10,796 nucleotides of DNA, taken from contig JAEXBC010000078.1 of the NCBI GenBank assembly GCA_023457875.1, forward strand, positions 1 to 10,796, in the 5' to 3' direction. The stretch comes from Bacillota bacterium. GTDB taxonomy: Bacteria; Bacillota; Clostridia; Lachnospirales; Cellulosilyticaceae. The notes below the pieces were generated by a model. That model worked only from the letters and a program-made list of their open reading frames with translations. It ran no database searches and was not told where the DNA came from. Of this stretch, positions 1-6,786 are shown piece after piece. The first letter of the stretch is position 1; every line of letters starts with the position of its first letter. Made by a program: the position numbers and the translations under genes.

Positions 1-102
1 TACGACGTCTGGCCAAAGAAGGGGATTCCAGGATCCTTTCTTTTGTTCTTTAGTGACAGTATATCGGTTAATCTGGCGACATGCAATCAGGTCAGTAAGA
101 AG

Positions 103-738
103 TCATGCTGAGAGGGGCGCAACATTATTACTCTTCTGATTTTCTATGGTTTGTTGTTCTGTCTGTGGTGTTTCTATATTCTCTGCTACTTTGTCACTTT
201 CTTTTTTCTGTTCTTCTTCATAAGCTTTGTATAGGATCCATTGGTTCCTTACTTTAGGGTACATAGCAGAAAAACCCTTTCTTCCTTTAGAATCCCCAAT
301 CAAATACATTTTGTCCTTGTACTTTTCTAATAGTGATACGACTTCTCTTGCACGTTGTTTAACACAAAGATTTGTTTCTTGAGCCTTTCCATATGCAAGT
401 ATAATCAGCTCTGCTCCTTCTGCTACTTTCTCAATTTGTCTATCGTTTTCTTCATCCGTGAAATCATCAATATCTATGTCTGTATCTAGTTCTAAATCTA
501 GCCTACTAAACAAATTGACTATGTTAACACTACCATAGTTTTCATCTAACTGAGATACACAGTTGATAATGTTACAGGTCGTTACATCTTGAATTAGTGC
601 ATTAGATTTTCCTGCTTGTAGCATGATGACTACTGCATTTGCTAGACTAGCATCCCATTCTTTACTAAGTAGATATCTATGTGATTTATCTTCTGAAAAA
701 ACTGCTCTTGTGACCATTGTATTATTTTCTTCTATCAT
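103..738 (-). CDS. DUF1643-like protein
   Basis: Encodes about 211 residues of unknown biochemical function, resembling the DUF1643 family found on phages, integrative elements and accessory islands. The family-like pattern runs from an N-terminal RYLLS-x-W segment through a hydrophobic VVIMLQ strand and a VNIVNLFSRLD segment to a second strand, ELIILAYGKA. A Lys/Arg-rich helix and a LIGDSKGRKGF-x-MYP stretch follow. The last 35 or so residues are a Glu/Gln/Lys/Asn-rich low-complexity tail. The reading frame stays open upstream to 789, but GAAGGG lies 9 nt before the ATG at 738 and abuts the ATG at 747, so 738 is preferred. A hairpin (769-796) overlaps the upstream extension, which argues for leader rather than coding sequence. 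Confident as a gene; the family call is from memory of conserved motifs. Confidence 0.75.
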   Translation of the reverse strand: MIEENNTMVTRAVFSEDKSHRYLLSKEWDASLANAVVIMLQAGKSNALIQDVTTCNIINCVSQLDENYGSVNIVNLFSRLDLELDTDIDIDDFTDEENDRQIEKVAEGAELIILAYGKAQETNLCVKQRAREVVSLLEKYKDKMYLIGDSKGRKGFSAMYPKVRNQWILYKAYEEEQKKESDKVAENIETPQTEQQTIENQKSNNVAPLSA

Positions 739-768
739 TTTAATCATCCCTTCTTTTGGCACGCTAAA

Positions 769-796
769 AGACCTGCAGGCAATACCCAACAGGTCT
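769..796 (-). promoter_or_regulatory. Leader hairpin before the DUF1643-like gene
   Basis: The arms AGACCTG (769-775) and CAGGTCT (790-796) form a 7-bp perfect inverted repeat with a 14-nt loop. In the minus-strand transcript it is followed by UUUU and then, about 20 nt later, by the GAAGGG ribosome binding site. It could be a weak attenuator or simply a leader stem. No promoter with both boxes is convincing upstream. Confidence 0.35.
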
Positions 797-890
797 ATGT
801 AACATTTAGCATTTTATTTACTCAAATATGTAATCAAAGAGTCTTTGACAAGAATTAATTATACACTCTCCCATGTCTTATATCTCTATA

Positions 891-1061
891 TCACAATTGT
901 CCTGTTAACCCCATTACTACAAATAACCCAATCATAAAGCATACAAATAATTCCTTTAAAATAGCTTCACCACTAAAGTATGTTACCTTAAATATCTTAT
1001 GATATAAAACTTCTACTACGATTCCTACGATTGCTGCTAGAATAAGTGTTATAACTCCCAT
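891..1061 (-). CDS. Small two-helix membrane protein (56 aa)
   Basis: A short gene starting at ATG 1061 and ending with TGA at 891-893. The start is supported by GGGAGGA placed 8 nt upstream. The product begins MGVITLILAA. It has one hydrophobic helix at residues 2-20 and a second at about 38-52 (FVCFMIGLFVVMGL). The intervening polar stretch contains HKIFKVTYFSGE. No family is recognised. It starts 42 nt after the stop of the secreted stalk-domain gene on the same strand, so the two probably share a transcript. Two short helices with a small charged loop would fit a holin-like or regulatory membrane peptide, but nothing shows the function. Confidence rests on the strong RBS, uninterrupted frame and hydrophobic patterning. 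Confidence 0.65.
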   Translation of the reverse strand: MGVITLILAAIVGIVVEVLYHKIFKVTYFSGEAILKELFVCFMIGLFVVMGLTGQL

Positions 1062-1103
1062 TTAATTTATCCTCCCATCTATGTTACCTGTGCTTTTTAT
1101 CTG

Positions 1104-1889
1104 TTATTCATTCCATTTAAACGTATCTGCTTCTTCATACCTTCCATCAAAATACCATTCTTTTACCTTTCCATTTTCATGTAAATAATACCCTATACAT
1201 GTATAAATAGGTGCACACACTTCATCTTGAAAGGTAATTATATTATTTTTAGCATCATAAGTTACTTTGGTATTAATATTATTATTCAGTAATATACACA
1301 TTAGTTTTGCTGGAACATACAACTTATCATTCTTGTAAAACGGCATATCCTTGGTTTCAAATTTTCCATCAAAACCAGGATTATTAAGAAATATTTCATT
1401 ACCTCTTCGAATAGCTTCTCTTGTTTCTTCATTTACACCTATTGATGGATCTGTTAGCCAGGAATCTGGTACCTCATTAGGTTTTAATCCCATGCACTGT
1501 TGTTTACTTCCTGTATATACAGTATATGTTCCTTTAATTTTTCCATTTTTATCCCTATCAATATATACAGTATTTGCAATCCTGTGTTCTGCTGATTGTA
1601 TTGAATCAGTTCCAATTTTCGTTAAAAGTTCAGATTGCCCATGTTCATAATCCCCAAAACCATAAGCTTTCCCCAATTCTTGTGCACTAACAAAAGCTAC
1701 TCCATCTCTTACAATAACATCTGTTATAGTTCTTGTTCCACCATTTATATTCTCATCTACTAGCTCTCTTATTCCACCATCTGCCCAATCTGGAATCTGC
1801 TTATCTATGCAAGTTCTAGCAAATACTGTTGTTACTGATAATGCTAAACACAAGCCCCCTACTACTAATTTTTTTATTATGTTTCTCAC
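1104..1889 (-). CDS. Secreted stalk-domain (copper amine oxidase N-like) protein
   Basis: A 261-residue exported protein. Residues 1-24 form a signal peptide: MRNIIKK, then a hydrophobic VVGGLCLALSVTT core and a VFA cleavage motif. The mature part has two stretches resembling the copper amine oxidase N-terminal/stalk fold: a VIVRDGVAFVSAQELGKAYG segment, and near the C-terminus a LYVPAKLMCILL segment followed by KVTYDAKNNIITF. These domains are common in clostridial cell-surface proteins and usually mediate surface or wall association, not catalysis. Several cysteines in the mature part could form disulfides. The GTG at 1889 is preferred over the in-frame TTG at 1898 because AAAGGGAG sits 9 nt upstream of it. 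A TTGATT-17-TATAAT promoter and a dyad lie upstream, facing the divergent XRE gene. The substrate is unknown. Confidence 0.75.
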   Translation of the reverse strand: MRNIIKKLVVGGLCLALSVTTVFARTCIDKQIPDWADGGIRELVDENINGGTRTITDVIVRDGVAFVSAQELGKAYGFGDYEHGQSELLTKIGTDSIQSAEHRIANTVYIDRDKNGKIKGTYTVYTGSKQQCMGLKPNEVPDSWLTDPSIGVNEETREAIRRGNEIFLNNPGFDGKFETKDMPFYKNDKLYVPAKLMCILLNNNINTKVTYDAKNNIITFQDEVCAPIYTCIGYYLHENGKVKEWYFDGRYEEADTFKWNE

Positions 1890-1922
1890 GATAATCAACT
1901 CCCTTTATTTATTTTTTAATTA

Positions 1923-1939
1923 TGTGCTTCTTTAGCACA
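1923..1939. promoter_or_regulatory. Candidate operator 1 (TGTGCT-N5-AGCACA)
   Basis: A perfect 6-bp inverted repeat with a 5-nt spacer, directly downstream of the -10 box of the stalk-domain promoter, where a bound protein would block initiation. A second 17-bp copy with the same left half and spacing lies at 1976-1992 by the XRE promoter. The pairing suggests both are sites for the divergent XRE protein; this is inference. Confidence 0.5.
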
Positions 1940-1968
1940 ATTATACTTATTTTTCATAATATAATCAA
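1940..1968 (-). promoter_or_regulatory. Sigma-A promoter of the stalk-domain operon
   Basis: Reading the minus strand, TTGATT (1968-1963) is separated by 17 nt from an exact TATAAT (1945-1940). The predicted transcript start, near 1933, falls inside the dyad at 1923-1939. The expected leader is about 45 nt. Confidence 0.6.
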
Positions 1969-1975
1969 CTAAAAA

Positions 1976-1992
1976 TGTGCTAATACTACACA
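1976..1992. promoter_or_regulatory. Candidate operator 2 (TGTGCT-N5-TACACA)
   Basis: The same left half and 5-nt spacer as operator 1, with an imperfect right half. It ends one base before a TATAAT hexamer (1994-1999) that is the likely -10 box for the XRE gene, so it would sit between -35 and -10. No good -35 hexamer is visible, which fits a weak, autoregulated promoter. Confidence 0.45.
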
Positions 1993-2027
1993 ATATAATT
2001 TCATATGTAGTATATTTAGGTGATTAT

Positions 2028-2270
2028 ATGAAGATAAACACTCCCACTCATAGTAAGAATATAATCGGTGAACGTCTCAAATCCTTTAGAAAAGAGAACA
2101 AAATCACCCAAGAAGATCTCTCTGCTAGATTACAGACCAGAGGACTTACATTAGATAGGACTGCTATTTCTAAAATTGAACGTGGTGAACGATTAGTTCC
2201 TGACTATGAAGTTGTTATTATTGCAAAAGCTCTCAAGGTAGATGTAAAATGGCTACTTACTGGTAAATGA
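2028..2270 (+). CDS. XRE-family helix-turn-helix regulator (80 aa)
   Basis: A small DNA-binding protein with one HTH_3/Cro-CI domain covering most of its length. The core begins with the ERLKSFRKENKITQEDLSARL helices, followed by LDRTAISKIERGER (recognition helix and the typical xIERGxR turn), then VIIAKALKVDVKWLLTG as the closing helix. The ATG at 2028 is chosen because TTTAGGTGATTAT precedes it; an in-frame start at 1977 has no RBS and would run through the promoter and operator 2. It is transcribed divergently from the secreted-protein operon, and two matching dyads lie between them, so autoregulation and control of that operon are likely. No peptidase or ligand domain is attached. Confidence 0.85.
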   Translation: MKINTPTHSKNIIGERLKSFRKENKITQEDLSARLQTRGLTLDRTAISKIERGERLVPDYEVVIIAKALKVDVKWLLTGK

Positions 2271-2302
2271 TTGATTTCATACCTTTGTAAGTAGCCATTT
2301 TA
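2245..2302. terminator. Convergent-gene hairpin, 16-bp inverted repeat
   Basis: Arms 2245-2260 and 2287-2302 are exact reverse complements (16 bp). The 26-nt loop can itself pair further (GGT with ACC, ATGA with TCAT). Both stop codons fall within the loop. It probably ends transcription in both directions, although the T-tracts after each arm are short. The arms lie in the two coding sequences and encode KWLLT in both proteins. Confidence 0.55.
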
Positions 2303-2528
2303 TTATGTCTAATATGTCATTAACTGCTTGTATGTATACTGCTCTTGCTATAATTTCTCTTTCTCTGCTCTCTAGCTCTTCCTGCTTCATTAGAATGTCT
2401 TTTTCTTTTGTGTTAGCTTTCTTAAATAGTCTTCTCTTTACTCTTCTCAAGTTTTTGATTTCATTGTTTCTCATCTCCATTTCTACTTGTGCTTTTTCTG
2501 TTCTTTGATTGATTAGATTTCTTATCAC
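2277..2528 (-). CDS. Small coiled-coil protein (83 aa)
   Basis: A highly charged, mostly helical protein. The middle (about residues 8-65) is dense in Lys, Arg and Glu with heptad-like spacing (EMEMRNNEIKNLRR, EELESREREIIARA), suggesting a coiled coil. The C-terminus, DILDIIKWLLTKV, is a short amphipathic or hydrophobic helix. GTG at 2528 is the start; AAAGGAGG lies 12 nt upstream, a strong sequence at slightly long spacing. An overlapping plus-strand frame is less likely because it has no RBS and mirrors this gene. It is convergent with the XRE gene, and the two stop codons are 6 nt apart. No family is recognised; small phage or integrative-element proteins often look like this. Confidence 0.6.
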   Translation of the reverse strand: MIRNLINQRTEKAQVEMEMRNNEIKNLRRVKRRLFKKANTKEKDILMKQEELESREREIIARAVYIQAVNDILDIIKWLLTKV

Positions 2529-2562
2529 ACTGGTTGCTCTCCTCCTTTAGGCAGAAAATTAG

Positions 2563-2588
2563 CCTATTAGGTTCCATATCCTAATAGG
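2563..2588 (-). repeat. Inverted repeat in leader of the coiled-coil gene
   Basis: CCTATTAGG (2563-2571) and CCTAATAGG (2580-2588) are perfect 9-bp inverted repeats separated by 8 nt. The repeat lies 13 nt upstream of the AAAGGAGG site of the minus-strand gene. It could be an operator dyad or a leader hairpin. A TATACT-like -10 lies just upstream, with no clear -35. Confidence 0.4.
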
Positions 2589-2724
2589 TTTCAATAGTAT
2601 AATATATATTTGATCTTATTAAAGTAACACTTTTAATACTCCATGAATCTTCATGTATATAATCTTGCTACTATTCTATTGCTCCTTTCACCTACAATTA
2701 AGCAATATAAGCTAAACTTAAAAA

Positions 2725-2753
2725 TTGACAATATAAACATAAAAATTTATAAT
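2725..2753 (+). promoter_or_regulatory. Consensus sigma-A promoter of the restriction operon
   Basis: TTGACA (2725-2730), a 17-nt spacer and TATAAT (2748-2753) match the vegetative consensus exactly. The predicted start is near 2760 and the leader to the first ATG is about 33 nt. A TATAAA-N8-TTTATA dyad (2732-2751) overlaps the spacer and -10, a plausible controller site, though AT-rich sequence makes this weak. The rest of 2589-2780 shows no gene. Confidence 0.8.
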
Positions 2754-2792
2754 CATAATGGTTAATTTTATCCATAGTAGGTGATATTATTT

Positions 2793-3002
2793 ATGACTAT
2801 AGATGAACAAATTAAAATTTTATGTGTTCGTTCTAATATTAGTATAGCTGAACTTGCCCGAAGAATAGGACAATCTCCTCAAAATTTATGTGGAAAAATG
2901 AAACGCAAAAGTTTCACTGTGTCTGATTTAGAAAAAATAGCTTCAGCAACCAATTCTACTTTTGAACGTAGCTTTATCTTAGAAAATGGAGATAAAGTAT
3001 AA
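2793..3002 (+). CDS. Cro-like controller regulator of the restriction operon
   Basis: A 69-residue single-domain HTH protein. The IKILCVRSNISIAELARRIG segment supplies the first two helices and SPQNLCGKMKR the recognition helix. A further helix and a FERSFILENGDKV C-terminal beta strand, typical of small Cro-like dimers, follow. ATG 2793 is chosen: AGGTG sits 9 nt upstream. The in-frame GTG at 2781 would fall on that RBS. It is the first gene after a consensus promoter, 22 nt before the methyltransferase, giving the classic controller-methylase-endonuclease order in which the C protein delays endonuclease expression when the operon enters a new host. The regulatory role is inferred from position; the HTH fold is clear. 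Confidence 0.8.
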   Translation: MTIDEQIKILCVRSNISIAELARRIGQSPQNLCGKMKRKSFTVSDLEKIASATNSTFERSFILENGDKV

Positions 3003-3024
3003 TTTCTCAGAAAGGATTTTGATT

Positions 3025-4080
3025 ATGTCAACTTTTAAACTAGGTGAATTTTTCTGCGGACCTGGTGGACTCGCTCTTGGTGCCACTACAGCCCAGATAA
3101 AAAATAAGGACTTCAAAATTGTCCATGAGTGGTCTAATGATTATGATTTAGATACTTGCCAAACTTATATTCACAACATTTGTCCTGAGCACCCTGAATC
3201 TGTCATACATGGTGATGTGCGTACGCTTGATATATCTCCACTTCCTCCTATTGATGCTTTTGCATTCGGCTTTCCTTGTAATGATTTTTCACAAGTCGGT
3301 GAGAGAAAGGGATTTGACGGAACTTATGGCCCTTTATATTCATATGGCATTAATGTCCTAAAACATTTTAAGCCTCAATGGTTCTTAGCAGAAAATGTTG
3401 GTGGATTAAAAAGTGCTAATGATGGAAAGGCTTTTCAAAAAATACTTGAAGATATGAAATCTGTGGGTTACCGAATATATCCTCATCTTTACAAATTCGA
3501 ATTATATGGTGTACCTCAAGCACGTCACAGGGTTATCATTGTAGGTATTCGTGAGGATCTACCATTTGAATTTAAACCACCAAGTCCTACTCCTTATGCA
3601 AATATCGATAATACCTGCAAAACTGCTTTAGAAGTTCCACCAATTTCTCCTGATGCTTTCAATAATGAGAAAACAAAACAATCAGCTACTGTTGTTGAAC
3701 GCTTATCTTATATTAAACCTGGTGAAAATGCTTTTAATGCAAATCTTCCTGAACATCTCAAATTAAATGTAAAAGGAGCTAAAATAAGTCAAATCTATAA
3801 ACGTCTTGATCCTTCAAAACCTTCATATACTGTTACTGGTTCTGGCGGTGGTGGAACACATATTTACCATTATGACGAGCCAAGAGCACTTACCAACCGT
3901 GAACGTGCAAGGCTCCAATCATTCCCTGATAACTATGAATTTAAGGGAAATAAAGAAAGTGTAAGAAAGCAAATTGGAATGGCTGTTCCTCCTCAAGGAG
4001 CTAAAATTATATTTGAAGCCATATTAAATACTTTTGCAAATATACCGTATGAAACTGTAGAGTGTAATATAAATGAATAA
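3025..4080 (+). CDS. C5-cytosine DNA methyltransferase (first)
   Basis: A complete type II DNA (cytosine-5) methyltransferase of 351 residues. It transfers a methyl group from S-adenosylmethionine to cytosine in a target site. Motifs in order: I (LGEFFCGPGG, about 6-15), IV with the catalytic cysteine (FGFPCNDFS, Cys85), VI (AENVGG, Glu123), VIII (QARHR, 165-169), IX (ALTNRERARLQSFPD, 288-302) and X (IGMAVPP, 317-323). The variable target recognition region lies between VIII and IX, at roughly 180-270. Motif X has Met where GNxVP Asn is usual. ATG 3025 is chosen, with AAAGGA 8 nt upstream; an earlier ATG at 2986 overlaps the controller gene. The endonuclease follows after 17 nt. The methylated sequence cannot be read from the protein. 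Confidence 0.95.
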   Translation: MSTFKLGEFFCGPGGLALGATTAQIKNKDFKIVHEWSNDYDLDTCQTYIHNICPEHPESVIHGDVRTLDISPLPPIDAFAFGFPCNDFSQVGERKGFDGTYGPLYSYGINVLKHFKPQWFLAENVGGLKSANDGKAFQKILEDMKSVGYRIYPHLYKFELYGVPQARHRVIIVGIREDLPFEFKPPSPTPYANIDNTCKTALEVPPISPDAFNNEKTKQSATVVERLSYIKPGENAFNANLPEHLKLNVKGAKISQIYKRLDPSKPSYTVTGSGGGGTHIYHYDEPRALTNRERARLQSFPDNYEFKGNKESVRKQIGMAVPPQGAKIIFEAILNTFANIPYETVECNINE

Positions 4081-4097
4081 TTTATAAGGAGGAGTCT

Positions 4098-5645
4098 ATG
4101 TTAAATTACTGGTGGGTAACTAGACCAAAAAGAAAATTAAATTCTGTTCCTGAAGTGCTAGCAACCTTCTCCGATATTTCTCTTAATCAAGAATGGGAAG
4201 GCCAGCGAAGCACACATCTTTCCTTAGAAGATGCCTTAGAACATGCAGGTCTAAAACGTCAAGGGGAAAGACGAGATCAAGGTGGTGGTGGTGGTCGAAC
4301 CTATCGTGCATGGTTAGAAAGTTTAGGGCTAATTTTCACTCAAGAATCTACAAAACAAATCAAATTAACACTTGCAGGAGAAGCTATTATGTCTGGCGAA
4401 TCTCCTGTGAAAATATTGAAAAACCAAATTCTCAAATATCAGTTTCCATCTTCATTTTCTATTAGCCGAAATGTTCAAGTATGTTCTCGATTTAGAATAC
4501 GTCCATTTCGTTTCATGTTAAGATTGCTTAATGATTATAGAATAGGTTACTTGACTCAAGAAGAAATTGCCAAAATTGTTATCACAGAAGCTGAAAACGA
4601 AAGTGATCTTTGTTTTGAATCTATTGTCAATCGAATTCTTCAATTCCGTTGTTTTGGTGATGCCTGTCTTGTTTCAGATTTTATTTCAATCTATGCTCCT
4701 AGCCGTGGAACACCATCTGGCGAAACTAAATTTAACCATTTAAATGATATAGCTAATACATTAATAAACTGGATTGAATATACACAGCTTGCTAAACGTG
4801 ATGAAAATAAGCAATTACGAATTATGGATGATAAAATCCAAGAAGTAGTAGATATTCTATCTACAGTACCTAAATTTATAGACCGACCTGAACAGCAGGA
4901 ATTCTTTCAAAGAAAATATGGTCTCGATCCCAGTCATTCAAAAGATACTCGTAATCTTACTCAAACAAAGACAATTACTGCAAAGATTATTGCAGAGCAA
5001 AAAATTAAACAAGTGTTTGTTGGTGAATCATTAAAACGTCCAATAAGCAAAATTACTTCTTCATTAGTAGATGTCATTACAGAACAAACTGGATTTGACA
5101 CTAAACTGGTTGAAGAAGTATTACTCAAACTATATCCACATGGTGCTATTGGTTCATTTATGACAGAGTATTTTGAAATGGCATTTAAAGGGCGTGATGA
5201 AGCTACCGAATTTGAAAAAGCTACTGTTGAAATATTTAGGGATGTTTTTGGATTTGAAGCACAACATGTTGGTCCAATTGGACTGACTCCTGACGTACTT
5301 ATTCTTTCCCATTCAGATAGATACCTTGCAATATTTGATAATAAAGCTTATAACCGATATACTATCAGCAATGATCATAAGAATCGTATGATACATAATT
5401 ACATTAAAAAGTATCAAGAAAAACAATATCCTCTAGCGTTCTTTTCTTATATTGCAGGTGGATTTGGTAAAAATTTTGATTCACAGTTGCAGGAAATCAT
5501 TAGTGAAACTGGCATAGCTGGCAGTGGTATTAATGTTTCTAATATGATTAAACTTATTGAAAATCATACAACTACACAACTTTCCCATTTACAGATAAAA
5601 GAACTTTTTTCTGTAAACAGGCAGATATTACTTTCTGATTTATAA
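4098..5645 (+). CDS. Type IIS-like restriction endonuclease, FokI-type cleavage domain
   Basis: A 515-residue endonuclease partner of the upstream methyltransferase. The N-terminus (YWWVTRPKRKLNSVPEVLATF, then W-x-GQR, then RTYRAWLESLGLI and LTLAGEAI at 68-97, then LKNQILKYQFPS) parallels the recognition half of the BstNBI/AlwI nicking and type IIS family. The C-terminus resembles the FokI nuclease domain: an acidic helix EFEKATVEIFRDVFGF (371-386), then P398-D399, then D414-N415-K416, a PD-(D/E)xK active site. The link between halves (about 200-360) is helical and unassigned. Such enzymes bind an asymmetric site and cut a few bases to one side. AAGGAGG precedes ATG 4098. A (GGT)5 run encodes five glycines at 62-66. 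The endonuclease call is strong; the exact subfamily and site are not known. Confidence 0.85.
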   Translation: MLNYWWVTRPKRKLNSVPEVLATFSDISLNQEWEGQRSTHLSLEDALEHAGLKRQGERRDQGGGGGRTYRAWLESLGLIFTQESTKQIKLTLAGEAIMSGESPVKILKNQILKYQFPSSFSISRNVQVCSRFRIRPFRFMLRLLNDYRIGYLTQEEIAKIVITEAENESDLCFESIVNRILQFRCFGDACLVSDFISIYAPSRGTPSGETKFNHLNDIANTLINWIEYTQLAKRDENKQLRIMDDKIQEVVDILSTVPKFIDRPEQQEFFQRKYGLDPSHSKDTRNLTQTKTITAKIIAEQKIKQVFVGESLKRPISKITSSLVDVITEQTGFDTKLVEEVLLKLYPHGAIGSFMTEYFEMAFKGRDEATEFEKATVEIFRDVFGFEAQHVGPIGLTPDVLILSHSDRYLAIFDNKAYNRYTISNDHKNRMIHNYIKKYQEKQYPLAFFSYIAGGFGKNFDSQLQEIISETGIAGSGINVSNMIKLIENHTTTQLSHLQIKELFSVNRQILLSDL

Positions 5646-5652
5646 AAAAAAT

Positions 5653-5690
5653 AAAGCTATAACAAAATTTATACTTTTTGCTATAGCTTT
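5653..5690. terminator. Bidirectional rho-independent terminator
   Basis: Arms 5653-5667 and 5676-5690 pair over 15 bp with one mismatch around an 8-nt loop. TTTTTT follows on the plus strand, and a U-rich run (TTTATTTTTTTATA) follows on the minus strand. It sits exactly between the convergent endonuclease and DUF262 genes and would stop both operons. Confidence 0.85.
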
Positions 5691-5704
5691 GTTTTTTATA
5701 TTAC

Positions 5705-6784
5705 CTATATTCCAGCCTCTAAATAATGTAATCCTTCTAAAAATGTACTCTTCAAAATATTAAATCTTATCATCCTATTTTTTTGTTTATGGATCCCCTC
5801 TGATGCCGCTAACTTATATTTATTAAGTATAATTCTATATGGTTCTTTCTCACCATTTTCATCATTTTTAAAAGCTACATACTCCTTAACAAATTCTTCA
5901 AAATTGTTTTTCATATCCTCTGTAATTTGTTGATTATTTCGTTTCAAATAGTCAATCACACTAAATATAGTATATAATTGAGACTTCTTTTGAATAAATG
6001 CCAAAGTTATATCGTTAGTTAACTTCTTTACCTCTTCAATCCACTCAAGTATTCTCTCTTTATCTATATCTCTATCTGGATAAACTTCTTTATAGTCATC
6101 ATAGGCTTCATTTAACACTTTCTGTGTTGTTTGGTTTATTATACCTTGTCGTGCTAATAACAATAATGAAGCACAAAACTCAATATCTTTCATTCTTTTA
6201 ATATCACCTACATTAAAAATATTATTTTCTGACCAAAATTCATTTTCAGATATTTCTATGGCTAATTCAGCAAATAATCCATTTGATGTACTATGTCGTT
6301 TTTCTTGTTCTCTTAAATTATAATCAGTTAAATTCAATCTATAAAATACCTTTTTTATTGTCTCTACACTATCAATATTGTCCAATTGTACTACTGGTAT
6401 ATCATACGCCCATATTTTTATTTTATCTGCATCATCTAATTCACTAAATTTCTTATTTACAAAACCTTCATTACCTTCAACATGCGTCAAGCTTGATTTT
6501 ATTAACGAAAACCCATTCTCAATATATTCTACTATCGCATTAATTCTTTGTTGTCCATCAACAATATGTGTAATAGTCTTCCCTGTTGTAGCATCTGTCT
6601 CAGCATCCCATAAATACAATGAGGGTACTAGATATCCTAATAATATAGTTTCAATCAATCTAACTTTATCTATATCATTCCATATTTTTCTTCTTTGATA
6701 TGAATTATCAATATATAATGTGCCATTTCCAAATTTATCATAAATATCTTTTACTTTTAATATATGAAAATTTTTAGAAATCAT
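5705..6784 (-). CDS. Stand-alone DUF262 (GmrSD N-terminal-like) protein
   Basis: A 359-residue protein with the DUF262 ParB/sulfiredoxin-like fold. Visible motifs are YQRRKIWN (29-36), a hydrophobic helix KVRLIETILLGYLVPSLYLW (40-59), the signature IVDGQQRI (74-81), and FYRLN plus LREQE (147-161). In GmrSD, SspE and relatives this domain binds or hydrolyses nucleotides and controls a DUF1524 HNH nuclease fused or encoded next to it. Here residues 200-359 are helical, and I see no HNH or other nuclease motif. It is the last gene of a three-gene operon: its ATG lies 2 nt after the stop of the nucleotidyltransferase-like gene, and GAGGG in that gene's last codons is the likely RBS. Family call strong; role in defence inferred from neighbours. 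Confidence 0.8.
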   Translation of the reverse strand: MISKNFHILKVKDIYDKFGNGTLYIDNSYQRRKIWNDIDKVRLIETILLGYLVPSLYLWDAETDATTGKTITHIVDGQQRINAIVEYIENGFSLIKSSLTHVEGNEGFVNKKFSELDDADKIKIWAYDIPVVQLDNIDSVETIKKVFYRLNLTDYNLREQEKRHSTSNGLFAELAIEISENEFWSENNIFNVGDIKRMKDIEFCASLLLLARQGIINQTTQKVLNEAYDDYKEVYPDRDIDKERILEWIEEVKKLTNDITLAFIQKKSQLYTIFSVIDYLKRNNQQITEDMKNNFEEFVKEYVAFKNDENGEKEPYRIILNKYKLAASEGIHKQKNRMIRFNILKSTFLEGLHYLEAGI

Positions 6785-6786
6785 AT

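Noticed and set aside
1..102. Open frame on the minus strand continuing past the TGA of the DUF1643-like gene to the window edge (34 codons).
   Set aside because: There is no ATG, GTG or TTG start and no RBS, and 34 stop-free codons at this GC content are not unusual. Other frames here are equally open. I see no identifiable feature in this stretch.
2305..2508. Hydrophobic 67-residue plus-strand frame opposite the coiled-coil gene.
   Set aside because: It has no RBS. Its Ser/Leu/Phe-rich product is what the antisense of a Lys/Glu/Arg-rich coiled coil gives, and the minus-strand gene has AAAGGAGG.
4193..4465. 90-residue plus-strand frame inside the endonuclease gene, and similar overlaps at 1351-1650, 6378-6698 and 7505-7690.
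   Set aside because: All are shadows in alternative frames of well-supported genes, without their own RBS or recognisable domains.
5705..6784. Calling the DUF262 gene a GmrSD-type type IV restriction enzyme.
   Set aside because: Only the DUF262 half is present. No DUF1524 HNH motif is visible in its C-terminal half or in any neighbouring gene.
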